From Gemmatimonas phototrophica (GTDB lineage Bacteria; Latescibacterota; UBA2968; UBA8231), in assembly GCA_945861755.1 (NCBI GenBank), contig CAMAVQ010000027.1, forward strand, positions 1 to 33,933: a stretch of 33,933 nucleotides of DNA. Reading direction: 5' to 3'. The notes beneath the pieces were generated by a model. It saw nothing but the letters and a program-made list of their open reading frames with translations, did no database searches and was not told where the DNA came from. Shown in pieces: positions 1-7,862 of the stretch. Position 1 is the stretch's first letter. Each line of letters opens with the position of its first letter. Made by a program: the position numbers and the translations under genes.

Positions 1-48
1 TCGATCGGCTGGTCGAAGTGGTCAGGGCCGCCGGAGAAGGAGCCGGCA

Positions 49-297
49 GTGGCGGACGCGCGCAATGCCTGGCAACTCGACCCGGCGGTGCGGGAGGCCC
101 TGCCGCACGAGTGGATGAAGATGGCGTGGGACCGTTGGGCCCAGACCCAGAAGCTGGGCGATACCCTGGAGGACCGCTACGCCCCGTACGACATCGGCCG
201 TATCAAAGCCGGGGAAGTCGTGGGTTGGCGGGGCGAGTTGGAACGCCAGGCAGCGGCCACCGGTGCCGCCTGGAAGCCCTATCAGACCCTAACTTGA
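49..297 (+). CDS. Unrecognised protein, small or C-terminal fragment
   Basis: The frame is protein-like (HEWMKMAWDRWAQTQ, DIGRIKAGEVVGWRGEL) and ends at TGA 295-297, but I do not recognise the family. A GTG at 49 has AAGGAG at 37-42 with a 6-nt spacer, so an 82-residue protein starting here is possible. The same frame is also open back to base 1 without a stop, so this may be the tail of a longer gene cut by the window edge. The last third (basic, Trp-rich, GWRGEL) faintly recalls C-terminal ends of sulfotransferases, which is a guess only. It converges on the ferritin-like gene with a 9-bp gap. No signal peptide or membrane segment is visible. Confidence 0.5.
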   Translation: MADARNAWQLDPAVREALPHEWMKMAWDRWAQTQKLGDTLEDRYAPYDIGRIKAGEVVGWRGELERQAAATGAAWKPYQTLT

Positions 298-306
298 AGA
301 GGGGCC

Positions 307-1716
307 TCACTCCCCCACCAATTCTTCCAGGTCCTCCCGCGACACCGTAAACACGTCCATGTCCTTGCTGATGGCCCCCAGGTTCACCAGGCATTCGGTG
401 AACAACTCGCGGGTCCTCAGCTCCAAATCCTGCATCTTTAGATCCGTCATCACCCCGATGATGTGCTGCCCTTTGCGCACATGGGTGCGCTCGTCGGCGC
501 GCACAAAATCGGCCAGGTGGACCACGCTGGCATCCTTGCGGCTGCGGGCCTGCTCGATGAGGTGGTTGATGGTCTTGAGCACCCCCACCTCGCCGAAGAG
601 GTTGATCTCGGCCATGGCATAGGCCGGCTCCATCGGCCCGCGGCAAGTGGAGCCGGTGAGCCGGTTGGGCAGTTCATAGGGATCGTACCCGGCGTCCAGC
701 AGCGCCTTGTGGCCCAGCTCGGTGTGCCTGGCCTCGTCCCAGGTGATGCGCGCCAGGTAGTATTCGGCGGTGAAGTCCTTGAAGCGAATATCCCACAAGA
801 AGGTGCCAAAGGCCTCGATGGCGTCCACCTCGTCGCGCTGAGTGCGGATGAAGCGCAGCCGCGCCCCCTCGTAGGACTCTTTGGGGAAGCGGGCCTGGCC
901 GTCGCCCACGTCGTAGTCGCCGGTGTGGTGGAAGGTGGTGAACCGGCTGTCGCGTTTGGGCGCCTGGCCGCGCACATAGGGCTGCTGGTGATGGCGCAGG
1001 GGGGCCGGCGTCTCGGTCCTGGGGTCAGCGCCGCTCACCCCGCCGATGCTGTTCAACAGTTGCTGCAAATGCCAGCGCCAGCGCGAAAGCTGGCTCTCAT
1101 CCACCCCGCCGTCCAGGTACGCGGCGATGGCGGCCTCGGCCCATGCCAACATGGGTTCGTAGTCGAGCAAGATCCGCTTGAGGATGCGCAGGGTGGGCGC
1201 GTCGGCCACCGCGGCGGTGTCGTCGATATGGTGACGATACGCCACCTCCAGGGCCTTGCCGGCCACCTGATGTACGCCCACCAGCAATTCGGGCGCATCA
1301 GCGGCGCAGAGCAACTCCTCGACGAAGAGGTCGATCTCTGGGTCGCGATACTCGTCGATGGCGCTCAGCCGCACTTCCTGCTCGTTGAGCCGCTGGCGCA
1401 GAGTGTGGGCCGCGTCCATGTGGTAAAAGAGATGGCGCCCGGTCTCGACCTTGACCTCGAATTCGGGCAGGGCCAAGGTCCACGAGCCCAGGGCCTGGGA
1501 GAGCCGGCGCTCTAAGTAGAAATAGCGCAGCAACCGGCGGGCGTTCTCCTCCACGGTGAACTTCCCCCCCAGAGGACGGGTATCGCGCGGAAAGCGGTAG
1601 GCAAAACCCTGCCGGCGCTGGGCCGCAGCGGCCCGGGCTTCGGGAAAGGAGACGGGGGGAAACTCACCGGGCCGGGCAGAAGCATCGTTTTGATCGGCGA
1701 TGGGGGCCGCGCACAT
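307..1716 (-). CDS. Ferritin-like diiron protein (DUF455-like)
   Basis: A 469-residue soluble protein whose C-terminal half is a ferritin-like four-helix domain. Candidate diiron ligands are E301 (DAIEAFG), E328/H331 (DEARH), E370 or E376 (AEINLFGE) and E409/H412 (ADERTH). The two ExxH pairs are the hallmark of ferritin-like carboxylate-bridged diiron proteins. The N-terminal half is also helical, with an E91-x3-H95 pair (ETGRH), so it may be a degenerate second helical bundle. It is longer than typical DUF455 proteins, which are under 300 residues. ATG 1716 is preceded by a strong AAGGAGG. The T-run of an intrinsic terminator ends about 2 nt before that Shine-Dalgarno, so expression may depend on readthrough from the upstream RRM gene. 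The substrate is unknown; an oxidase, oxygenase or oxidative-stress role is inferred from the fold. Confidence 0.75.
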   Translation of the reverse strand: MCAAPIADQNDASARPGEFPPVSFPEARAAAAQRRQGFAYRFPRDTRPLGGKFTVEENARRLLRYFYLERRLSQALGSWTLALPEFEVKVETGRHLFYHMDAAHTLRQRLNEQEVRLSAIDEYRDPEIDLFVEELLCAADAPELLVGVHQVAGKALEVAYRHHIDDTAAVADAPTLRILKRILLDYEPMLAWAEAAIAAYLDGGVDESQLSRWRWHLQQLLNSIGGVSGADPRTETPAPLRHHQQPYVRGQAPKRDSRFTTFHHTGDYDVGDGQARFPKESYEGARLRFIRTQRDEVDAIEAFGTFLWDIRFKDFTAEYYLARITWDEARHTELGHKALLDAGYDPYELPNRLTGSTCRGPMEPAYAMAEINLFGEVGVLKTINHLIEQARSRKDASVVHLADFVRADERTHVRKGQHIIGVMTDLKMQDLELRTRELFTECLVNLGAISKDMDVFTVSREDLEELVGE

Positions 1717-1728
1717 AGGGACCTCCTT

Positions 1729-1759
1729 AAAAAAGCGCCGCCGGCATGCCGACAGCGCT
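1729..1759 (-). terminator. Intrinsic terminator/attenuator between RRM and ferritin-like genes
   Basis: The minus strand reads an 11-bp stem (1759-1749 with 1744-1734, two G-U pairs), a CATG loop and then six T (1734-1729). It lies 28 nt after the RRM stop and ends immediately before the AAGGAGG of the ferritin-like gene. It probably ends the RRM transcript and could act as an attenuator for the gene after it. Confidence 0.75.
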
Positions 1760-1786
1760 GCGTGTTTGGGCTTGCGGACTGAAGGC

Positions 1787-2050
1787 CTAGGGCCGGCCGG
1801 AGCGAGGCTGGCGGGGCTTGGCCTGGTTCACCGTCAGGATGCGGCCGCCAATTTCTTTGCCGTGCATGCCGGCAATGGCGGCCTCGGCTTCGCTCTGCTG
1901 GGGCATCTGCACAAAAGCGAAACCGCGCGACTGCCCGGTGGCCTTGTCTTTCACAATTTGTACCCCATCCACCTGCCCAAAGGTCTCAAAGGCCTGGCGC
2001 AACTCGTCCTCGGTGGCCCGGTAGGAGAGATTGCCTAGGTAGATGTCCAT
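1787..2050 (-). CDS. RRM-domain RNA-binding protein
   Basis: An 87-residue protein that is essentially a single RNA recognition motif. RNP2 is IYLGNL (residues 3-8) and RNP1 is RGFAFVQM (about 42-49), followed by a short basic tail (KPRQPRSGRP). It matches the family of small bacterial RRM proteins in cyanobacteria, proteobacteria and Bacteroidetes, which bind single-stranded RNA and are often cold-inducible. ATG 2050 has a GGAGGAG ribosome-binding site about 8-10 nt upstream, a TTGACA-type promoter 60-90 nt upstream and a strong terminator downstream, so it forms a short autonomous transcription unit. A role as a general RNA chaperone is family knowledge; specific targets cannot be seen. Confidence 0.93.
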   Translation of the reverse strand: MDIYLGNLSYRATEDELRQAFETFGQVDGVQIVKDKATGQSRGFAFVQMPQQSEAEAAIAGMHGKEIGGRILTVNQAKPRQPRSGRP

Positions 2051-2107
2051 CGACGGGACTCCTCCTGCAAACCTGTGCTGGATGTACCCTACCCCACTGT
2101 CCAGGGT

Positions 2108-2137
2108 AATCTAATTCGCGGCCCCTGGCATTGTCAA
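2108..2137 (-). promoter_or_regulatory. Predicted sigma70-type promoter of the RRM gene
   Basis: The minus strand carries a perfect -35 TTGACA (2137-2132), an 18-bp spacer and a -10 TAGATT (2113-2108). Transcription would start near 2101 and give a leader of about 50 nt before ATG 2050. Confidence 0.6.
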
Positions 2138-2164
2138 TCATTTCCAACGCCCCTTTTGGGGGAC

Positions 2165-2193
2165 TTGAGGAGGACTAGATAATATTGTATCCT
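2165..2193 (+). promoter_or_regulatory. Possible promoter of the MBL/kinase/PhyH operon
   Basis: TTGAGG (2165-2170), a 17-bp spacer and TATCCT (2188-2193) lie upstream of the MBL start. An alternative -10 is GATAAT at 2178-2183. Both are weak matches. The location, divergent from the RRM promoter and just ahead of the first gene of a plus-strand run, supports some promoter here. Confidence 0.3.
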
Positions 2194-2226
2194 AGCGGGA
2201 AACCGGACCTGTATGAGGAGGAAAGG

Positions 2227-3192
2227 ATGAGCCATTTCCAGGAGTTGTTCCCCGGGGTTTATCTATTGCAAGGCGTGGTCGGCGGCAGGCCCCTGCGCCT
2301 GCCGCTGCTGGTGGGCGCCCAGCGGGCCCTGCTGCTCGACACCGGCTGCGCCCCGGACGTGCAGGGCGTTATCCTGCCAGCCCTGCGCGAATTGGACCTG
2401 GATCCGGGCCGGCTGGGCTTGATCATCAACACCCACTGCGATCTGGACCACACCGGCGGCAACCACGGCCTCAAACAACTGGCCCCCCAGGCCCTGCTCT
2501 GCTGCGGGGATGCCGACCGGCAGCAGATCGAGGACCCGCAGGCCATGTTTGCGCTGCGGTACGACGCCTACCGCCGCGACCACGACCTCTATTACGAAGG
2601 CGACGCCCGCGACTGGATTATCGCCAGCCTGGGCCAGGCCCAGCCCATTGATCTGACCCTGCGAGGCGGCGAGCGTTTGCGCCTAGGCCCCGACTGGGAG
2701 GTGGAAATCCTCCACCTGCCCGGACACAGCCGCGGCCACCTGGGCGTGCTCGACCGCAAACACCGCGCCCTCTACGGCGGCGACGCCATCCACGGAGCCC
2801 AGATCCCCGACCTGGAGGGCAAACCGGCCCTGGGTCCCACCTATCTCCATGTGGACCAGTACCTGGACACCATCCGCTTCATCGAAAACCTCGATCTCGA
2901 CTACTATGTGGGCTGTCACTGGCCAGTCAAGCGGGGGGCCGAGATCGCCGCCTTCTGCGCCGAGAGCCGCAGCTACGTGGACCAGGCCGAGCGCCTGATC
3001 CTGGAATCCCTGGCCGCTCCCCGCACCCTCGTGGAACTGTGCCTGAGCGTGGGCCCCAAGCTGGGTCCCTGGCCGGCGGCGGTCAACAGCGAACACTGCT
3101 ACGCCTTTGGCGGCCACCTGCAGCGCCTGCAGAGCCAGGGCCGCATCGCCGACCTGGGCGGCCCCCCCCGCCGCTACCAGGCCCAGCCCTGA
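2227..3192 (+). CDS. MBL-fold metallo-hydrolase
   Basis: A 321-residue metallo-beta-lactamase-fold protein. The metal motif reads THCDLDHTGGN (H70, D72, D74, H75), so the usual second His of HxHxDH is Asp. Further ligands are H167 (PGHSRGHLG), D186 (YGGDAIHG) and H231 (YVGCHWP). Residues from about 262 to the end (TLVELCLSVG through GRIADLG) look like a small winged-helix tail, as in LACTB2-type hydrolases. The frame opens at 2185, but I place the start at ATG 2227 because GAGGAGGAAAGG lies directly upstream and the fold begins right after it. It is the first gene of a plus-strand run, 12 nt from the kinase gene. A hydrolase of an ester, lactone or thioester is likely; the substrate is unknown. 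Confidence 0.88.
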   Translation: MSHFQELFPGVYLLQGVVGGRPLRLPLLVGAQRALLLDTGCAPDVQGVILPALRELDLDPGRLGLIINTHCDLDHTGGNHGLKQLAPQALLCCGDADRQQIEDPQAMFALRYDAYRRDHDLYYEGDARDWIIASLGQAQPIDLTLRGGERLRLGPDWEVEILHLPGHSRGHLGVLDRKHRALYGGDAIHGAQIPDLEGKPALGPTYLHVDQYLDTIRFIENLDLDYYVGCHWPVKRGAEIAAFCAESRSYVDQAERLILESLAAPRTLVELCLSVGPKLGPWPAAVNSEHCYAFGGHLQRLQSQGRIADLGGPPRRYQAQP

Positions 3193-3204
3193 GGCCAGCC
3201 GCCC

Positions 3205-5034
3205 ATGCCCAGATCCCGGCCCAAAGATCTCGAATGCCTGGAGCAATTGGTGCAGGAGCTGGAGGCCGAGGTGGCCCAGCGCCGCCAGGCCGAGGACACC
3301 TTGCGCCAGGAGCAGGAGCGGCTGCGCAGCTTTCTGGCCCAGATCGAGCAGGCCGAACAGGTGCAGCGGCGCCGCGCCGCCACCGAAAGGGTCTACCGCC
3401 GCATCCTCGAAATGGAGCAGATGGAGGACTTTGACCAGGTGGTGGTGCTGATCGCCGAGCAGCTGCGCGACTTGGGCATCCAGTTCGACGCTGTGGGTGT
3501 CAACGTCATCGACGAAGAGGCGGGCACCCTCTGCGGCTACGACCTGCTCGCCGACACCGAGGGCAAACCCCTGCGCACCGTCGATCCCATCGATTCCCAC
3601 CCGGTGGTCGCCGAACTAGTGGCCTACTGGCGGCGGGGCGAGGTGTGGGAACGGGCCGGGGATCCGCTCTTCGAGGAGAGCATGCGGGCCTCCTTCGCCA
3701 AGACCTCGAAAGTCTCGCCCCATTACGCGCCAGCCGTGGTCATCGACGTGCCTTTTGTGCAGGGCACCCTGGCCGTTGGCCTGCAGTCGGCGGTGGGCAG
3801 CAATAACCCCCTCATCCAGATCCTCCAGGAATTCTGCACCCTGCTCTCCCTGGGTTTCCGGCGTTCCCGCGATCTTGAAGCCCGCCGGCATTTGGAGGAG
3901 CAGCTGCTGCAGGCCCAGAAGATGGAGGCCGTCGGCCAGCTGACTGCCGGCATCGCCCACAACTTCAACAACATGCTCCAGGCAATTATGGGCAACCTCA
4001 GCCTGGCGCTCAACGACGTGGCCCCGGCCCAGCGCCCCTTCCTCCAGGAAGCCCTGACCTCTTCGGAGCGGGCGGCCGCCATGATCCGGCAGTTGGTGCT
4101 CTTCGCCCGCAAGGGGGGGCCGACAATGCGCCGGCCGGTGGATCTGTTGCACGCCGTCGAGCAGGTGGCCAGTATCTGCCGCCGCACCTTCGATCACCGC
4201 ATATATCTATGGACCCAGCTTCCCGCCGAACCCGTCGCGGTGCAGGGCGACGCCGGCCAACTGGAGCAGGCCCTGCTCAACCTATGCCTCAACGCCCGCG
4301 ACGCCATGGACAATATGGACCGCCCCGCTCGCCTGGAGGTGGTGGTGGACCAGGTCGCCGCCGGCAACGTCAATGCCCCTCCCTACCTGCACTCCCTGCC
4401 CCAGGCCTACGCCCGGATCAGGGTGATGGACAACGGGTCCGGCATGGACGAGGCGGTGCAGGCGCGTATCTTCGAGCCCTTCTTTACTACCAAAAGTGTG
4501 GACAACGGCACCGGCCTGGGCCTGTCCACGGTATACGCCATTCTCCGCGACCACCAGGGCTGGATCGAATGCGAGAGCCAGCCGGGGAGCGGCACCACTT
4601 TCGCGCTCTATCTGCCGATCCTCCCCGAAGGGCTGCCTCTCCCCCTGGCCAAACCGGCCGTCCTCGCCCAGGAGCGCGGCACCGAGACGCTGCTGCTGGT
4701 CGACGACGAGGACCTGGTGCGCACCACCGTGGCCCGCATGCTGCGCCGCCTGGGGTACCAGGTGTTGGAGGCCACTGGCGGCGCCGAGGGGTTGGAGATT
4801 TTTGCCCGGTGTAGGGAGCGCATCGCCCTGGTGCTGCTCGACCTGTCGATGCCCGAAATGCCGGGCCAGGAGGTCTACGACCGCCTGCTCACCCTGGCGC
4901 CCACCCTCAAGATACTGGTCCTGACTGGGTACGAGACCGAGACCGCTACCTTCACCAGCGGCATACAGATGCTCAGGAAGCCCATCTCCTCGGCCGACTT
5001 GGCCCGCAAGGTGCGCCAGACCCTGGACAGCTGA
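3205..5034 (+). CDS. Soluble hybrid sensor histidine kinase with C-terminal receiver
   Basis: 609 residues with no membrane segment. In order: a coiled coil (about 8-65), a GAF-like sensor region (about 66-225), HisKA with phospho-acceptor H252 (GIAHNFNN), and HATPase_c with N box NLCLNARDAM (359-368), G1 DNGSGM (409-414) and G2 GTGLGL (435-440). A receiver follows, with D500/D501, phospho-acceptor D546 (VLLDLSMPEM), T574 and K592. The HxFNN form of the H box is typical of NtrB/CckA-like kinases. There is no output domain, so a separate phosphotransfer or response-regulator partner is needed, and none is encoded nearby. ATG 3205 has only a weak GAGG ahead of it, but the 12-nt gap after the MBL gene suggests co-transcription. 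A cytosolic cue is inferred. Confidence 0.92.
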   Translation: MPRSRPKDLECLEQLVQELEAEVAQRRQAEDTLRQEQERLRSFLAQIEQAEQVQRRRAATERVYRRILEMEQMEDFDQVVVLIAEQLRDLGIQFDAVGVNVIDEEAGTLCGYDLLADTEGKPLRTVDPIDSHPVVAELVAYWRRGEVWERAGDPLFEESMRASFAKTSKVSPHYAPAVVIDVPFVQGTLAVGLQSAVGSNNPLIQILQEFCTLLSLGFRRSRDLEARRHLEEQLLQAQKMEAVGQLTAGIAHNFNNMLQAIMGNLSLALNDVAPAQRPFLQEALTSSERAAAMIRQLVLFARKGGPTMRRPVDLLHAVEQVASICRRTFDHRIYLWTQLPAEPVAVQGDAGQLEQALLNLCLNARDAMDNMDRPARLEVVVDQVAAGNVNAPPYLHSLPQAYARIRVMDNGSGMDEAVQARIFEPFFTTKSVDNGTGLGLSTVYAILRDHQGWIECESQPGSGTTFALYLPILPEGLPLPLAKPAVLAQERGTETLLLVDDEDLVRTTVARMLRRLGYQVLEATGGAEGLEIFARCRERIALVLLDLSMPEMPGQEVYDRLLTLAPTLKILVLTGYETETATFTSGIQMLRKPISSADLARKVRQTLDS

Positions 5035-5075
5035 AACCCTTCTACCCCTTACCTGTTCTACCGGAGGAATCCCTC

Positions 5076-5927
5076 ATGTTCACCGCGCCGCAGTTAGAAG
5101 AGTACCGCCGCGAAGGGTATGTGCTCTTCTCCGAATTTCTCTCCCCGGCCGAGATCGCTGCCTTGCGCGCCGACCTGGACAGCATCGCCACCGGCAACAG
5201 CCTGGCCAGCCACGACAAAACCCGGCTGGAGATGGAACCCGATCAGCCGCCCGCAGGTCGGCTGATCCGCCGCCTCTACGAGCCCTGCACCCACTACCCC
5301 AGCTTCCGCGCCCTCTCCGATTCTGCCAAGCTGCTGGACTGCGTGGAACAACTGCTGGGCCCCGACCTGATCTTCCACTACAGCAAGATCAACATGAAGC
5401 CGCCCCATATCGGCTCGGTGGTCGATTGGCACCAGGATTGGTCCTACTACCCGCTGACCAACCGCGACTCGGTCTCCATTCTCTTTTATCTCGACGACGC
5501 CAGTGTCGAAAACGGCTGTCTCCAGGTGATCCCCCGTCAGCATTTGCAGCCCCTGATCGACCACACCACCGGCGGATTCTTCCGCGGCAAGATCACCGAA
5601 AAAGTGGACGAATCCCACGCCCTGCCCCTGGAGGGAAAGGCGGGGAGCGTCATCTTCATGCACTGCATGACCCCCCACGCCTCGCTGACCAACACCTCCG
5701 ACAAGCCGCGCCGCACCCTTATCCTCAGCTACCGCGCCGCCGACGCGTACCCCATCTACTGCGGGGTGATGAGCACCTCGGCCGATCCCCACCTGCGGCT
5801 GGTGCGCGGCCAGTACGCCACCGCCGCTCGTGTCACCGAAAGACGTATTCCCATCCCGCGCTACGAAACCAAGGTCGCCTCACTCTACGAATTGCAGGAG
5901 CAGGCCCGCGCCGCGGAGAAAAAATGA
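5076..5927 (+). CDS. Phytanoyl-CoA dioxygenase family (PhyH) Fe(II)/2OG oxygenase, copy 1
   Basis: A 283-residue double-stranded beta-helix oxygenase of the PhyH family. The iron triad is H119-Q-D121 (VVDWHQDWSYY) with distal H201 (MTPHASLTNTS), and R212 or R213 is placed to bind 2-oxoglutarate. Characterised relatives hydroxylate or otherwise oxidise lipids, amino acids or natural products using O2 and 2-oxoglutarate. ATG 5076 has an excellent CCGGAGGAA ribosome-binding site. The stop overlaps the next start as ATGA, so translation of the barrel protein is coupled to it. All catalytic residues appear intact. The substrate cannot be read from sequence; the partner gene suggests a carbohydrate-like or polyol molecule, which is weak inference. 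Confidence 0.92.
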   Translation: MFTAPQLEEYRREGYVLFSEFLSPAEIAALRADLDSIATGNSLASHDKTRLEMEPDQPPAGRLIRRLYEPCTHYPSFRALSDSAKLLDCVEQLLGPDLIFHYSKINMKPPHIGSVVDWHQDWSYYPLTNRDSVSILFYLDDASVENGCLQVIPRQHLQPLIDHTTGGFFRGKITEKVDESHALPLEGKAGSVIFMHCMTPHASLTNTSDKPRRTLILSYRAADAYPIYCGVMSTSADPHLRLVRGQYATAARVTERRIPIPRYETKVASLYELQEQARAAEKK

Positions 5928-7849
5928 TGCTGGAAGTACGCGCCACCCTGCCCTGCCCCTCGCCGCCGGCCTGGGCGGTGCTGGAGCGCCACCTCTTTTC
6001 GCTGCTCGACCAATCGGTGTCCCCCTACCTGGAAAAGTACACCCATCCCGACGGCTCGCTAATCTGGAACCACCCCGCCGCCCACAGCGAGGACGACTTC
6101 TACGAGGCCTACTGCAACTGGCCCCTGCTGCACCTGATGGGCGGGGGCAGGCACCTGCTGGAGATCGCCTCGCAGGGTTGGGAGGGTGTCACCCGGCAGT
6201 TGACCGAACACGGCCTGGTACACCAAGAGTACTCGCGCCGGGACGACCAGTTCCACCAGGGGGAGAGCGACATCTTCTTCTACCTGCTCTGCCTGGCCGA
6301 TCCGCAGCGGGCCGGACGAGTGGAGCGGGCGCGGCGTTTTGCCGGCCTCTATCTGGGCGAGGACCCCGAGGCGCCCAACTGGGATGCGGAGCGCAAGCTA
6401 ATCCGCAGCCCATACAACGGCAGCGGCGGCCCAGGCGGCCCCTTCTTCAAGGGCGAGCCCTCGTACGGCTGGTCGCCGGGCATGGCCCGCTACGGCCTGC
6501 CCCACTACGACGTGCCCGGTATCAAAAACATCGAGGACCTCAAGGACCCGGCCCTGGCCCGGCGCATGGGTGAGTACATGCAGCGGCGCATGAGCCAGGG
6601 CGACGTGCCGCCCAACCTGGCGGTGTGCAGCCTGGTGACCAATGCCTTTATGCTGACCGGCGACGAGAAATACCGGCGCTGGGTGCTGGATTACGTCGAG
6701 ATCTGGGCCGAACGGGCCCGCCAGAACCAGGGCCTGCTTCCCGACAACGTGGGGCTTTCGGGCCAGGTAGGGGAGTACTGCGAGGGGCACTGGTACGGTG
6801 GCCTGTACGGCTGGACCTGGCCGCACGGTTTCTACAATCTCCAGATGGCCGCGCTGGTGGCCGCCTCCTGCGCCCTGCTGCTCACCGGCGACGAGGGCTA
6901 CCTAGAACTGCCCCGCCGGCAACAGGATCGCATCCTTGAACTGGGCGAGGTGCGCGATCTGGGCGCGTGCGACATGAGCCTCTTCGAGCACTGGATCGGC
7001 CAGAACCTGGCCCTGGGCGCCGACCGCCGCACCTTGGTGGTGCCCTACCGCTACGGGGATGCCGGCTGGTTCGACTACCAACCCATGTCCCCCGTCTACC
7101 CGACGGCCCTGTGGAACCTGTCCATGGCCCCGGGCGATTGGGAGCGTCTGGAGACCATCCGCCGGCAGAGCAACTACGACTGGAACCTGACCTTCCCCTT
7201 CCACACCAAGGAGGACGCCGGCCATGAGCCGCCCTGGGTGCGCTACCTGGCCGGGGAAAACCCTGGGTATCCGGAGGCCATACTGCAGGCCGCCTGCGCC
7301 CAGGTACAGCGCCGACTGGAGCTGATCCGCAACGACGCCGAGGCGAGCACTCACCGCGACGTCCACCGCTGGCAGCAGGTCAATCCCGTCACCACCGAAG
7401 CCCTGGTCCAACTCACCATGGGCGGGCCGCAGCACCTCTACAACGGCGGGTTGCTCATGTGCCGGCTGCGCTACTTCGACGCGCTGACACGCCGGCCCGG
7501 CCTACCCGCCGATGTGGCCGCCCTGGTGGAAAAGCTAGAGCCAGACCGCACCGTGCTGCGCCTGGTGAACCTCAGCCCCACTGCCGAGCGCCGCCTGGTG
7601 GTGCAGGCCGGGGCCTTTGGCGAACACCGTTTCACCGGCGCCCGCTGCGACACCCTGGAGAGTGTCTATCCCGGGCAGATCAGCGACTACGCCGAGCCGG
7701 AGCCCCTGCGCGCCGGGGTCCGCGAGACCCGCATCGACGCGGAGCGCTTCCAGGTGATACTGCCGCCGGCCACCCAGATCACCCTCCAGTTGGGTACTGC
7801 GCGCTGGGCCAACCGGCCCTCCTGCAGCGGACCCTGGCCGGCGGGCTGA
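5924..7849 (+). CDS. Predicted (alpha/alpha)6-barrel protein, glycosidase/epimerase-like
   Basis: About 641 residues, starting at ATG 5924 (or the adjacent ATG 5927), which overlaps the PhyH stop. The open frame extends further upstream inside PhyH but that part is not coding. The sequence is rich in W/Y/G and helix-hairpin segments typical of six-hairpin toroids (NWPLLHLMGG, LAVCSLVTNAFMLTGDEKY, YGGLYGWTWPHGFYNLQMAA), followed by a C-terminal beta-rich portion (about 540-641). No signal peptide is visible, so it is presumably cytoplasmic. Conserved-looking acidic/aromatic patches (HSEDDFYEAYCNW, HQGESDIFFYLL) could form an active site. I cannot assign a glycoside hydrolase family. Coupling to PhyH implies the two act on the same compound or pathway. 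Confidence 0.75.
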   Translation: MMLEVRATLPCPSPPAWAVLERHLFSLLDQSVSPYLEKYTHPDGSLIWNHPAAHSEDDFYEAYCNWPLLHLMGGGRHLLEIASQGWEGVTRQLTEHGLVHQEYSRRDDQFHQGESDIFFYLLCLADPQRAGRVERARRFAGLYLGEDPEAPNWDAERKLIRSPYNGSGGPGGPFFKGEPSYGWSPGMARYGLPHYDVPGIKNIEDLKDPALARRMGEYMQRRMSQGDVPPNLAVCSLVTNAFMLTGDEKYRRWVLDYVEIWAERARQNQGLLPDNVGLSGQVGEYCEGHWYGGLYGWTWPHGFYNLQMAALVAASCALLLTGDEGYLELPRRQQDRILELGEVRDLGACDMSLFEHWIGQNLALGADRRTLVVPYRYGDAGWFDYQPMSPVYPTALWNLSMAPGDWERLETIRRQSNYDWNLTFPFHTKEDAGHEPPWVRYLAGENPGYPEAILQAACAQVQRRLELIRNDAEASTHRDVHRWQQVNPVTTEALVQLTMGGPQHLYNGGLLMCRLRYFDALTRRPGLPADVAALVEKLEPDRTVLRLVNLSPTAERRLVVQAGAFGEHRFTGARCDTLESVYPGQISDYAEPEPLRAGVRETRIDAERFQVILPPATQITLQLGTARWANRPSCSGPWPAG

Positions 7850-7862
7850 GGGCCTGGCCTCC

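Noticed and set aside
463-1515. 350-residue plus-strand open frame opposite the ferritin-like gene
   Set aside because: Antisense shadow caused by high GC; low-complexity Gly/Ala/His/Val composition, no motif, and the minus frame has clear diiron motifs and a ribosome-binding site.
5426-5923. N-terminal extension of the barrel-protein frame
   Set aside because: It lies within the PhyH gene in another frame and has shadow composition; the ATGA at 5924 is the natural start.
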